Assembly: GCF_026167525.1 (NCBI RefSeq)
Contig: NZ_CP110679.1
Span: forward strand, 2,715,501 to 2,779,500
Origin: Sphingomonas sp. M1-B02
GTDB lineage: Bacteria > Pseudomonadota > Alphaproteobacteria > Sphingomonadales > Sphingomonadaceae
DNA length: 64,000 nt
Reading direction: 5' to 3'
In this document: positions 53,447 to 62,586 of the stretch, piece after piece
Position numbering within the stretch: the first letter of the stretch is position 1
How the letters are laid out: each line of letters begins with the position of its first letter
The notes under the pieces: generated by a model
Database searches by the model: none
What the model saw: the letters and a program-made list of their open reading frames with translations, nothing else
Told to the model about the DNA's origin: nothing
Program-made: the position numbers and the translations under genes

Positions 53447-56227
53447 ATGGGCGTCTTGAGGCGGTGGCGACGGTTCGCGCTTGGATGCCTGACCTTGATT
53501 GCCGGAACCTCGCCGGCTCTGGTCGACGCGCAGACGGCGCCGCGCGAGCGGATCTCGATCAATGCGGGTTGGCGTTTTGCAAAGGGCGATCCGGCGGGGA
53601 TCACGACCGATCTCCGCTACGATGTGCGGCCAGACTATGACAATAGCGGCGACGGCAAGGTCGCCGACGCGCGGCCCGAGGAAGCTGCCCGGGTCGCGAA
53701 CGCATCGACCGTATTGAAGCGCTGGATCCTGCCTTCCGCCAATTCCTTCATCAAGGACCCGGCGAAGCGGCACGTGCGCCCCGCCGGGCATCCGGGGAAC
53801 GATGTCGCTTATGTCCAACCAGGGTTCGACGACCGAGGCTGGACCCAGGTGAACCTGCCGCACGACTGGGCGATCGCCGGCCCGTTCATCACCGAAGGCC
53901 CCTATGGCGGCATGGGCAGGCTGCCGAGCTGGGGGATCGGCTGGTATCGGCGCGCGCTCGACATCGCGGCGGGCGATGCAGGCAAATCGATCTTCCTCGA
54001 CGTCGACGGCGCCATGTCGCATGCGACGGTGTGGCTCAACGGCAAGCTCGTCGGCGGCTGGCCCTACGGTTATAACAGCTTCCGGCTTGATCTTACGCCT
54101 TATGTCGTGCCGGGCGGCGCCAACATGCTGGCGATCCGGCTCGACAATCCGCCCGCGTCGGCGCGCTGGTATCCGGGCGGCGGCCTCTATCGCGACGTCT
54201 GGTTGACCAAGACCGGCCCGGTCCGCGTCGCGCAGTGGGGCGGGGTGGTCACGCCGCGCGACGTCTCCGCCCAGCGCGCGACGATCGGCGTGCGAACGAC
54301 GGTCGAAAATGCCGGGGCTGTCCCCGCGACGGTGTCGGTCGTAAGCGAACTTTATGCGCTCGATTCGGCGGGCAAGCGCAGCGCCAGGCCCGTCGCGCAG
54401 CTTGCGCCCAAAGCCGTTCTGGTCGCGCCCGGCGGCAGTGTCGTCGTCGAGGCGGACACCCTTCTCGCCAATCCGCGGCTGTGGGGGCCGCCGCCGACGC
54501 AGCGGCCCAATCTCTACGCTGCGGTCACCCGGGTGATGCAGGACGGCCGCGTCGTCGACCGCACCGAAACCCGTTTCGGCATCCGCGACATCCGCTTCGA
54601 TGCGGACAAGGGCGTTTTCGTGAACGGCGAGCAGGTGCGGTTGCAGGGGGTGAACAACCATCACGATCTCGGCGCGCTGGGCGCGGCCTTCAATCGCCGG
54701 GCGGCACAGCGTCAGCTCGAGATCCTGCGCGATATGGGCGCGAATGCCGTGCGGATGAGCCACAATCCGCCGGCGCCGGGGCTGCTCGACCTTGCCGACG
54801 AGATGGGTTTTCTGGTGATCGACGAGGTCTTCGATTCGTGGGAGCGCAAGAAGACCGCGCTCGATTTCCACCTGATCTTTCCCGACTGGCACGAGCCCGA
54901 TCTGCGCGCGATGCTGCGCCGGGACCGCAACCACCCCTCGATCATGCTGTGGAGCATCGGCAACGAAGTCGGCGAGCAATATACCGGCGAGGAAGGCGCC
55001 GCGATCGCGCGAAAGCTCGTCGAGATCGTCCGCGAGGAGGATCCCAGCCGGCCCACCACGGTGGCGATGAACTACGCAAAGGCGGATATGCCGATGCCGG
55101 GCACGGTCGATGTGATCGGGCTGAACTATCAGGGCGCAGGCATTCGATCGGCGCCCGGGCAATTTCCCGCCTTTCGCGCCAAATATCCGGACAAGCTGAT
55201 CTTCAGCAGCGAGAGCGCATCGGCGCTGAGCAGTCGCGGAGAATATCTGTTTCCCGTGTCGGGCAGCATCAGCGGGCCGGTGCGGCCCGGTTCGGGCGGC
55301 GATCCGAAGCGGATGCAGGTCAGCGCCTACGAAATGCACGCCGCCGATTTCGGCTCTTCGCCGGACCGTTCCTGGGCGGCGGACGACCAGAACCCCTATG
55401 TCGCCGGCGAGTTCGTGTGGACCGGGTTCGACTATCTCGGCGAGCCGACACCTTATTATTCGGCACGCAGCTCCTATTCGGGGATCGTCGATCTGGCCGG
55501 CTTCCCCAAGGACCGTTTCTATCTCTATCAGTCGCGCTGGCGGCCCGATCTCAAGTTCGCGCACATCCTGCCGCACTGGACCTGGCCCGGGCGCGAGGGG
55601 GAGGTCACGCCGGTCCATGTCTTCACCTCCGCGGACGAAGCGGAATTGTTCGTCAACGGCGTCTCACAAGGGAAAAAGACTCGGGGCCCATATGAGTATC
55701 GGTTCCGCTGGGATTATGTCACCTACGCGCCGGGCGAAATCCGGGTGGACACGTGGAAGTCGGGCCAGCCCTGGGCCAGCGAGTCGGTTCGGACGGTCGG
55801 CGCGGCCGCGCGGCTCGATCTCGTCGCCGATCGATCTGTAATCGCCGCGGACGGGGCCGACCTGGCGTTCGTGACGGTGCGCGTGCTCGACGCCAAGGGG
55901 AAGCGCGTGCCGATGGCGAAGCATGCCATCGCTTTCGACGTGGAGGGCCCTGCGCAGATCGTCGCGACCGACAATGGCGATCCGACCGACATGACCGCCT
56001 TCCCGTCGCATCGGCGCAATGCGTTCAACGGCCTGGCGCTTGTGATCCTGCGCGGCCTGCCCGGCAGTGCGGGCGGCGTGACGCTGCGCGCGAAGGCCCC
56101 GGGCCTGATCGACGGGAAGATTTCGATCCACATCCGAAATAGGGGCGATCGGCTCCCGCAGGAGAAATCAGGCCGGTGGGCCTGGGCTCGACACAGAAGT
56201 ATTGACACCAGTACTCATACATTTTAG
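53447..56227 (+). CDS. Exported GH2 beta-galactosidase-type glycoside hydrolase
   Basis: The 926-residue protein has a signal peptide (FALGCLTLIAGTSPALVDAQ), then the GH2 order: sugar-binding domain (about 90-260, LPHDWAI and WYRRALDI), immunoglobulin-like domain (260-400), TIM barrel (400-720) with acid/base Glu507 (WSIGNEVGE) and nucleophile Glu589 (FSSESASAL), and C-terminal beta domains (DUF4982-type FTSADEAELFVNG and a bacterial Ig-like domain). It probably removes beta-galactosyl or related residues in the periplasm. AAAGGGAG precedes ATG 53447. The TonB receptor promoter lies within its last bases, so the two form a small glycan-use locus. Confidence 0.92.
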   Translation: MGVLRRWRRFALGCLTLIAGTSPALVDAQTAPRERISINAGWRFAKGDPAGITTDLRYDVRPDYDNSGDGKVADARPEEAARVANASTVLKRWILPSANSFIKDPAKRHVRPAGHPGNDVAYVQPGFDDRGWTQVNLPHDWAIAGPFITEGPYGGMGRLPSWGIGWYRRALDIAAGDAGKSIFLDVDGAMSHATVWLNGKLVGGWPYGYNSFRLDLTPYVVPGGANMLAIRLDNPPASARWYPGGGLYRDVWLTKTGPVRVAQWGGVVTPRDVSAQRATIGVRTTVENAGAVPATVSVVSELYALDSAGKRSARPVAQLAPKAVLVAPGGSVVVEADTLLANPRLWGPPPTQRPNLYAAVTRVMQDGRVVDRTETRFGIRDIRFDADKGVFVNGEQVRLQGVNNHHDLGALGAAFNRRAAQRQLEILRDMGANAVRMSHNPPAPGLLDLADEMGFLVIDEVFDSWERKKTALDFHLIFPDWHEPDLRAMLRRDRNHPSIMLWSIGNEVGEQYTGEEGAAIARKLVEIVREEDPSRPTTVAMNYAKADMPMPGTVDVIGLNYQGAGIRSAPGQFPAFRAKYPDKLIFSSESASALSSRGEYLFPVSGSISGPVRPGSGGDPKRMQVSAYEMHAADFGSSPDRSWAADDQNPYVAGEFVWTGFDYLGEPTPYYSARSSYSGIVDLAGFPKDRFYLYQSRWRPDLKFAHILPHWTWPGREGEVTPVHVFTSADEAELFVNGVSQGKKTRGPYEYRFRWDYVTYAPGEIRVDTWKSGQPWASESVRTVGAAARLDLVADRSVIAADGADLAFVTVRVLDAKGKRVPMAKHAIAFDVEGPAQIVATDNGDPTDMTAFPSHRRNAFNGLALVILRGLPGSAGGVTLRAKAPGLIDGKISIHIRNRGDRLPQEKSGRWAWARHRSIDTSTHTF

Positions 56228-56245
56228 CTCTGGGTTAGCGCTAAC
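56202..56245 (+). promoter_or_regulatory. Promoter and LacI-type operator of the fourth receptor
   Basis: TTGACA (56202-56207) lies in the final codons of the glycoside hydrolase gene. A perfect palindrome GTTAGCGCTAAC follows at 56234-56245, the core recognised by many LacI-family regulators of carbohydrate genes in Proteobacteria. The -10 is not clear (TAGCTC at 17 bases). The operator lies downstream of the presumed start, a position that suits repression. No LacI gene is visible in the window. Confidence 0.65.
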
Positions 56246-56299
56246 ATGGCGTGCATCGTCGCCTGTCAAAGCAGGGACATATCAAAGGGGAGGACTGAA

Positions 56300-59200
56300 A
56301 TGGTATCTCGTGCCGTGCAGCTTCGTCGCGCGCTTTTGGGCGCCGCCGGCATCACTGCTTTCGCGCTTCCGGCCGTGGCGATGGCGCAGACCGCCCCCAC
56401 GGATCCGACGGCATCCACTTCCGACCAGGAGGTGGCCGAGACGACCGACGATATCGTCGTAAGCGGCTATCGCGCGTCGCTGGAGAGCCAGACGAACGCC
56501 AAGCGCAATTCGATCGGCTTCACCGACACGATTTTCGCCGAGGATATCGGCAAGTTCCCCGACACCAACATCGCCGAATCGCTGAACCGCATTCCCGGTG
56601 TGACGATCGGACGCGAAGTGACCGGCGAGGGCTCGTCGGTTGCGATCCGCGGGCTCGGCACCAATTTCACCCGCGTATTGCTCAACGGCGCACCCGTCGC
56701 GATCGCCTCGGTGCGCTTCGACGCGCAGAGCACCAATCGCGAAGTCGATCTCGATCTGATTCCGACCGAATTGTTCACTCAGCTGACGGTCAGCAAATCG
56801 CCCGTCGCGAGCCAAATCGAGGGCGGCGCTGCCGGCACCGTCAATCTGCGGTCGGCGCGTCCGTTCGACAATCCCAAGCCCTATGTCAGCTATGGCCTGC
56901 AGGGATCGAAGGTGAGCTCGGCGGACAAATGGGGCTATCGCGGCCACATGCTGGCGAGCGCCACCTTCGGGGATTTCGGCATCCTCGTGGGCGGCGCTGC
57001 GGTCCGCAACAATTTCCGGGTCGACGGCTATGAGACGATCGGCTGGACCAATCCGAATCTGACCGCGGCGCAACGCACGAGCGGCACGCTGAACGCGACC
57101 GGCGGCGGCAACTTCACCATCCCGGCCACCGTGCCTGCCAATGCCGGCAACGGCCTGACGACCGGCACGCCGATTACCCAGGCACTACTGCTCGCGCTCA
57201 ATCCGGGTGCGACGATCGACCAGATCGACAATGGGCTGCTGCCGCGCCTCAGCCGGCCGCGCACCGAAGTCGGCCAGCGCACCCGGTATAACGGCCTCGT
57301 CTCGCTCGAATGGCGGCCCAGCGACGCGCTGCATTTCTATGTCGACGGCATGTATGCCAAGCGGGATACCGAATTCACCCGCACCGCGATGAACTGGGTC
57401 GGCCGCAACGGCGCGGTAATCCCGATCAATACCCAATATGATCGCACCGATTGCGTCGCCGGCTGCGTCGTGACCAGCGGCACCTATGCCAACGCTCAAT
57501 TCTTCCTCGAATATCGCCCCTACAAGGACACGCAGGATTATTGGGGCGTGAACCCGGGCCTCGATTTCGTCGTCAACGACTGGATCAAGGGCGACCTGCA
57601 GGCCAATTACACCAAGAGCAACTTCCGCCGCGAAAGCCCGACGGTGCTGGTCATCACGCGGCCGAGCAGCGGCACGACGGTCAGCTATCAGAACGACGGC
57701 GGGATCCCGCAGGTCACGCCGAACATCGATCTCAACAATCCCGCCAATTTCGGCTGGGATGGCGGCGGGCGCGTCAACCTGAACGGCGAGGAGCGCGAGA
57801 CCGAGACCAAGGGCGTTCGCGGTAGCTTGCTGTTTGGCGATGCTGCGCGATTCAGCGTGCGGGTGGGCGCCGCCTATGACGATACGCAGCGGCGGATTAC
57901 CCCGTTCGACAATACCAATCCCTGGCAGAATGCGATCTGCGGCAACGGGCCGAACATTTCGTTGCTGGCACCCAATACGGGCACCACGCCCTGCTCGGGC
58001 TTGAACCAGCCCGGCACGGTAGCGCCGACCGGGTTCCCGACCTTCCCCGGCTATGGGACCAACTTCACTGCGGGCGGCCCGCCGATCCGCTATGCCGGTT
58101 CGCTGATCCCAACCGCGGCGGTGCCCAGCTATCTGATGCCGGGAGACAATGGCTTCATCACCGTCAACTGGGACAAGTTCCGCGCCGACACCGGCTACCA
58201 GACCCTGCTCGACCAGGCGACCGAGACGGGATCGGGCAGCAGCGGCGCCAATGGCGGCCTGGTGCGCGAGAAGGTCACGGGGACCTTCGTCGAAGGCAAT
58301 GGCGTAATCGATATCGGCGACAACAGGCTGCGCCTGAATGCCGGCATGCGCTATGTCCGCACCGAGCAGATCATCGGCGGGCGCGTCAGCGTTCCCGATC
58401 CGCGCAGCGCGACGATCGCGGACGGCGGTCGGTATCCGAACACCATCACCTTCCCGACGACGACCACGCTTTATTCCAACTTCCTGCCCTCGGCGAGCGC
58501 GGCATTCGAGATCGGGAACATCGCAGTCGCCCGTGCATCGGTGTCGCGGACGATGACTCGCCCCGATCCAAACGCCATGCTGCCGGGCGCCAGCTTCGTG
58601 CAGCCCTCGGCGGATATCGGGACGGTCGGCAATAGCGGTCTCGATCCCTATATCTCGAACAACATCGATCTGGGTTTCGAAATCTACACCGGCGGCGAGG
58701 GCGTCATCGCTTTCGCGGCGTTCCGCAAGTCGATTACCGGCTTTACGGTGAACGGGACGCGCACCGTGCCCTTCTCCTTCTACAACCAGTTCGGGATCAC
58801 GCTCGATTCGCTGACCCAGGCGCAGCGCGACGCGCTCGCCTCACGCGCTGCTCCGGGGCAATCGCTCAACAACGTCAACGTCGTCGTGCAGCAGCAGGTC
58901 AATTCCGACGGCAAGCTGAAGGTCAACGGGCTGGAATTCCAGATCACCCAGCCACTCGATTTCCTCACCGGCTTCCTGGGCGTCACCGGCTTCGGCTTCC
59001 AGGGCAACCTGACCATGATCGAGCAGAAAGGCGACGGCGCCGGCGCTCCGGCAGTGGCGATCGGCGTGGCCCCCACGACCTACACGGCGACCGGCTATTA
59101 TGAAGGCAACGGCATTTCGACTCGCCTGACCTACACCTTCAACGAGGGGTCTCAGGGATCGAACCCGAACCAGAACGGCATCCCGGCGGCGGCGATCTTC

Positions 59201-59404
59201 GGACGTTCTTATTCGCAGCTCGATTTCTCGGGCAATCTCGATCTCGGTCACATCTTCAATAACAAATATCTGCCGACGCTGGTGGTCAACGTGATCAACA
59301 TCACCAAGCAGGCGCAGAGCAGCTACTTCCAGTTCGAAAATGCGACTTTCAACGAATATAATCCCGGGCGCACCGTGCTCGTCGGTATTCGCGGGCGTTT
59401 CTGA
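56300..59404 (+). CDS. TonB-dependent outer-membrane receptor, fourth copy (glycan type)
   Basis: The 1034-residue protein has a signal peptide (ALLGAAGITAFALPAVAMAQ), a TonB box TDDIVVSGYRASLESQ, a plug with IAESLNRIPGVTIGREVTGE, and a large barrel ending GIRGRF. It belongs to the oligosaccharide-type sphingomonad receptors (often annotated TonB-dependent receptor of the sucrose/maltose class). ATG 56300 has GGGGAGG eight bases before; the frame to 56246 runs through the operator and is unlikely to be used. With the adjacent beta-galactosidase it forms a two-gene uptake and hydrolysis unit. A perfect hairpin terminator follows the stop. Confidence 0.93.
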   Translation: MVSRAVQLRRALLGAAGITAFALPAVAMAQTAPTDPTASTSDQEVAETTDDIVVSGYRASLESQTNAKRNSIGFTDTIFAEDIGKFPDTNIAESLNRIPGVTIGREVTGEGSSVAIRGLGTNFTRVLLNGAPVAIASVRFDAQSTNREVDLDLIPTELFTQLTVSKSPVASQIEGGAAGTVNLRSARPFDNPKPYVSYGLQGSKVSSADKWGYRGHMLASATFGDFGILVGGAAVRNNFRVDGYETIGWTNPNLTAAQRTSGTLNATGGGNFTIPATVPANAGNGLTTGTPITQALLLALNPGATIDQIDNGLLPRLSRPRTEVGQRTRYNGLVSLEWRPSDALHFYVDGMYAKRDTEFTRTAMNWVGRNGAVIPINTQYDRTDCVAGCVVTSGTYANAQFFLEYRPYKDTQDYWGVNPGLDFVVNDWIKGDLQANYTKSNFRRESPTVLVITRPSSGTTVSYQNDGGIPQVTPNIDLNNPANFGWDGGGRVNLNGEERETETKGVRGSLLFGDAARFSVRVGAAYDDTQRRITPFDNTNPWQNAICGNGPNISLLAPNTGTTPCSGLNQPGTVAPTGFPTFPGYGTNFTAGGPPIRYAGSLIPTAAVPSYLMPGDNGFITVNWDKFRADTGYQTLLDQATETGSGSSGANGGLVREKVTGTFVEGNGVIDIGDNRLRLNAGMRYVRTEQIIGGRVSVPDPRSATIADGGRYPNTITFPTTTTLYSNFLPSASAAFEIGNIAVARASVSRTMTRPDPNAMLPGASFVQPSADIGTVGNSGLDPYISNNIDLGFEIYTGGEGVIAFAAFRKSITGFTVNGTRTVPFSFYNQFGITLDSLTQAQRDALASRAAPGQSLNNVNVVVQQQVNSDGKLKVNGLEFQITQPLDFLTGFLGVTGFGFQGNLTMIEQKGDGAGAPAVAIGVAPTTYTATGYYEGNGISTRLTYTFNEGSQGSNPNQNGIPAAAIFGRSYSQLDFSGNLDLGHIFNNKYLPTLVVNVINITKQAQSSYFQFENATFNEYNPGRTVLVGIRGRF

Positions 59405-59411
59405 ATCACAA

Positions 59412-59443
59412 GACGATGTCGCGATCATGGTCGCGACATCGTC
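59412..59443 (+). terminator. Perfect hairpin terminator after the fourth receptor
   Basis: GACGATGTCGCGA pairs exactly over 13 bases with TCGCGACATCGTC around a six-base loop, eight bases after the stop codon. The following TGATTCTATT is only moderately T-rich. Confidence 0.8.
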
Positions 59444-59650
59444 TGATTCTATTCCCCTCCTGCTCCGCCGCTTGCTCGCGGCGGGGCATCTTTTTTGCCA
59501 TGATCGGTGCCTGCCTCTCTTTTCAAGGAAGGGGCGACGCGATAAGATCCTGCGTTCCGCGCGACTGGCGACTGGATGGAGCACCATCGGGAAGCGCGAG
59601 AGCTGGCAAGCCGCATCGCCTGGGCGCCCCTTCCCGAAACGGAGGATATT

Positions 59651-60361
59651 GTGCCCGACGATGCCCCGCTCCACATCGCTTTCCTACTCTTTCCGGATGT
59701 GACCCAGCTCGACCTGACCGGCCCCGCGCAAATTCTCTCGCGGCTCGGCAATGCCCGGCTCGATCTCGTCGCCAAGACCCCCGATCCCGTTCGCACCGAC
59801 GCGCAATTTTCGTTGACGCCCACCGCAACCTTCGCCGACCTGCCGCGCACCGACATCCTCTGCGTGCCGGGCGGCTTCGGCACCGTGGCGGCGATGGAGG
59901 ACGAAGCGACGCTCGCCTGGGTTCGCCAGGTAGCGGCGGAGGCGCAATGGGTCACCAGCGTCTGCACCGGGTCGCTGATCCTCGCCGCCGCCGGCCTCCT
60001 CACCGGCTATCGCGCCGCTTGCCACTGGGCTTCGCGCGAACAGCTTGGCTGGTTCGGCGCGGTGCCGGTGGCCGAGCGCGTGGTATTCGATCGCAATCGC
60101 GTCACCGGCGGCGGGGTCACTGCAGGCATCGACTTCGCGCTCGCTTTGACTGCCGCGATCCGAGGTGAGGCGCATGCGAAGCTCGTCCAGCTCAGCCTCG
60201 AATATGATCCCGCGCCACCCTATGACAGCGGCTCTCCCGCCCGCGCCGAGCCGGAAACTCTCGCCCGATATCATGCGATGGTCGATGAATTCGCGCCGGG
60301 CCGCGCAGAGAAGGTTCGCGCCATCGCCGAGCGGGTGGCGGAGCGCGGGGCAGGGGGCTAA
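59651..60361 (+). CDS. DJ-1/PfpI-family protein, isonitrile-hydratase-like
   Basis: The 236-residue product has the class I glutamine amidotransferase-like fold: IAFLLFPDVTQLDLTGP, a nucleophile elbow with Cys105 (TSVCTGSLIL), ACHWASREQL and RVTGGGVTAGIDFAL. This set of motifs fits the isonitrile hydratase branch, which hydrates isonitriles to N-formamides; AraC-linked relatives have other roles. GTG at 59651 has GGAGG five bases before; the in-frame start at 59576 would add 25 residues without similarity. The aldo/keto reductase follows after 30 bases, perhaps cotranscribed. Confidence 0.82.
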   Translation: MPDDAPLHIAFLLFPDVTQLDLTGPAQILSRLGNARLDLVAKTPDPVRTDAQFSLTPTATFADLPRTDILCVPGGFGTVAAMEDEATLAWVRQVAAEAQWVTSVCTGSLILAAAGLLTGYRAACHWASREQLGWFGAVPVAERVVFDRNRVTGGGVTAGIDFALALTAAIRGEAHAKLVQLSLEYDPAPPYDSGSPARAEPETLARYHAMVDEFAPGRAEKVRAIAERVAERGAGG

Positions 60362-60391
60362 GCGGACCGGCTATATCCAGAAGGAGCTGCC

Positions 60392-61201
60392 ATGTCCGCC
60401 AACCTGCTGACAATGAACGACGGCCGGACGATCCCTCCGATCGGCTTCGGCACCTATCTCGTTCCCAGCGAGGATGCGCCGCGAATCACCCGCGAAGGGA
60501 TCGATGTCGGCTACCGGCTGGTCGATACCGCTGCATTCTACGGCAATGAGAGCGGCGTCGCCGAGGGTATCGGCGACAGTTCGGTGTTTGTGACCACCAA
60601 GCTGTGGCGCAGCGATCTTGGCTTCGATTCGGCGCTCGCGGCGTTCGATCGCAGCCTCGAGAAGCTGGGCCGCGCCAGCGTCGATCTCTATCTGATCCAC
60701 TGGCCGATGGCGTCGCTCGGGACCCGCTATGTCGATGCCTGGAAGGCGCTGGTACGGCTGCGGGGGGAAGGCCGCGCCAAGTCGATCGGCGTATCCAATT
60801 TCGAGCCCGACCATATCCGTGCGATCCTGGACGCGACCGGCGTGGCGCCGGCGGTCAATCAGATCGAACTTCACCCCCGTTTTCAGCAACGCGCGCTACG
60901 CGAAGTCCATGCGGAGCATGGCATCATCACTCAGAGTTGGGCGCCACTGGGGCAGGGGACGTTGCTCGAACATCCTCAAATCGTCGAGATCGCCGACAAA
61001 CGCAGCTGCTCGCCGGCGCAGGCTATCCTCGCCTGGCATCTGCACCACGGCCTGGCCGCGATCCCCAAAGCATCGTCGCGCGAACGTCTCGCGGCGAACC
61101 TTGCTGCGGGTGCGGTGGACCTGACGCCGGCGGATATCGCCAGGATCGACGCGCTGGACGATCCTGACGGCCGCCTTGGTCCCGATCCGGCGACGCTCTA
61201 G
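60392..61201 (+). CDS. Aldo/keto reductase, 2,5-didehydrogluconate reductase-like
   Basis: The 269-residue protein is a short AKR with Asp45 (LVDTAAFYGN), Tyr50, Lys70 (VTTKLW) and His103 (LIHWPM), plus IGVSNFEPDHI and an AIPKASS cofactor segment. Such enzymes reduce 2,5-diketo-D-gluconate, methylglyoxal and other carbonyls with NADPH. AAGGAG precedes the ATG. Its stop codon overlaps that of the convergent UdgX gene by four bases, so the two transcripts interfere unless one is weak. Confidence 0.87.
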   Translation: MSANLLTMNDGRTIPPIGFGTYLVPSEDAPRITREGIDVGYRLVDTAAFYGNESGVAEGIGDSSVFVTTKLWRSDLGFDSALAAFDRSLEKLGRASVDLYLIHWPMASLGTRYVDAWKALVRLRGEGRAKSIGVSNFEPDHIRAILDATGVAPAVNQIELHPRFQQRALREVHAEHGIITQSWAPLGQGTLLEHPQIVEIADKRSCSPAQAILAWHLHHGLAAIPKASSRERLAANLAAGAVDLTPADIARIDALDDPDGRLGPDPATL

Positions 61202-62580
61202 CACAGCGCCTTCGCCGCGCCCTTCAAATCCTCGACGAATGCGGCATACTCCTCCTCGACGCGGGTTTTGTCGGGCAGGCGGAGCAGGAAGCTTGGGTGG
61301 ACCGTCACCCAGCCCATACCGCCCTCGGCCAACTCGATCGCGCGCCCGCGGGCGCCACTGATCGTCACGACCTTGCCCAGCATCTGGCGTGCCGCGGTGG
61401 CGCCCAACGCCACGGTCATTTCGGGTTTGATCAGCAGCCGTTCCTGCTCGTACCACCAGCGGCATGCGCTGATCTCGCCGCCATCGGGCTTGGCGTGGAT
61501 GCGGCGCTTGCCACGCGGCTCGAACTTGAAATGCTTGACTGCATTGGTGACGTAGACACCGCTTCGGTCGATCCCCGCCTCGGCCATCGCGCGATCGAAC
61601 ATCTGTCCGGCCGGGCCGACGAACGGGCGCGCTGCGAGATCCTCCTGGTCGCCCGGCTGCTCGCCCATGAACAGCATCCGCGCGTCCACCGGGCCCTCGC
61701 CGAACACAGTCTGCGTCGCGGGCTTGTGGAGGTGGCAGCGGGTGCAGCCCTTGGCTTCGTCGCGCAATGCCTCCCAGGCGCCGGCGATGTTGCCGCCGAC
61801 GCTGTCGCGCGCCGTCTGTACCATCGCCGTCTCCCGCGCCCGTGCGCCCGCAACCAGTTCCTTGACCAAAGCCGTCTCGGGCATATTCTTCCAATATTTC
61901 TTCGGCATCTCCTTCAGCATCGCGCCGGTCTTCAGCCGCGCCGGATTGAAGATCGAGGCGTAATAGGTTTTCCACATCTCCTCGATCGGATCGCCTTCGG
62001 GGGCGTCGGCCCTGGTTGCGGGCGGGCCCTCGGCCAGCGTTTCGCCGTCCCAGTGCAGCGACAGTTCGGGGGTCAGGATCGACCAGTGCATCGCCGCGAA
62101 ACGATCGACGAAGAAGCGCGCATTGGCGCGGACGATATGATGTTCGGGCTCGAACCAGGCGACGAAGCGCACCGTCCCTGCGTCCTCGACCTCGCGGAAG
62201 CGGAGGAAGGCGCGCATCTTGTGGATGTCCCGGCGGACGTGCTTGGCCATCTCCTCGAGCCTACGCACCAGCGGATCGGCGCGGTCGTCGATCCGGCGAG
62301 GCTGCTCGATCAGCCCGACGAGGAGCGTGTAGAGCAAGGCGAAGCGCTGCGGATCGCTGTGGAGGATCACGCTCTGCGCGAGGTCGAGGAAGGCGCGGGG
62401 CACGCGGAACGCGGCGGGGGCGGCGGGCTCCAGCACGGCTTCGTCGCCGAACAGGTCGGTGGGGGCATCGCCCACTTGCCACAGGATTTCGGATGGCGGC
62501 ACGCGGCCCTGGGCCAGCGCCCGCGCGGCATCGCGCCAGCCCTCATAATCGTCTTCGCTCGTCAGCGTCACCACCCGCAT
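61198..62580 (-). CDS. UdgX-family uracil-DNA binding protein with N-terminal DUF4130 domain
   Basis: The 460-residue protein combines an N-terminal DUF4130 domain (about 1-200, as in TIGR03915 proteins linked to a radical SAM partner) with a C-terminal family 4-like uracil-DNA glycosylase (about 270-455). The UdgX hallmark is present: GEQPGDQEDLAARPFVGPAG and the KRRIHAKP loop with His362, which in UdgX forms a covalent bond with the uracil-derived sugar. CTRC at 279-282 supplies iron-sulfur ligands. No radical SAM gene lies upstream in the window; instead the cytochrome gene ends six bases before it. Role: DNA uracil repair or protection. Confidence 0.88.
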   Translation of the reverse strand: MRVVTLTSEDDYEGWRDAARALAQGRVPPSEILWQVGDAPTDLFGDEAVLEPAAPAAFRVPRAFLDLAQSVILHSDPQRFALLYTLLVGLIEQPRRIDDRADPLVRRLEEMAKHVRRDIHKMRAFLRFREVEDAGTVRFVAWFEPEHHIVRANARFFVDRFAAMHWSILTPELSLHWDGETLAEGPPATRADAPEGDPIEEMWKTYYASIFNPARLKTGAMLKEMPKKYWKNMPETALVKELVAGARARETAMVQTARDSVGGNIAGAWEALRDEAKGCTRCHLHKPATQTVFGEGPVDARMLFMGEQPGDQEDLAARPFVGPAGQMFDRAMAEAGIDRSGVYVTNAVKHFKFEPRGKRRIHAKPDGGEISACRWWYEQERLLIKPEMTVALGATAARQMLGKVVTISGARGRAIELAEGGMGWVTVHPSFLLRLPDKTRVEEEYAAFVEDLKGAAKALC

Positions 62581-62586
62581 GCCGGC

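Noticed and set aside
53216-55618. An 800-codon open frame on the minus strand
   Set aside because: It lies antisense to the GH2 hydrolase gene, is rich in Arg, His and Asp repeats typical of high-GC antisense frames, and has no start signal or domain.
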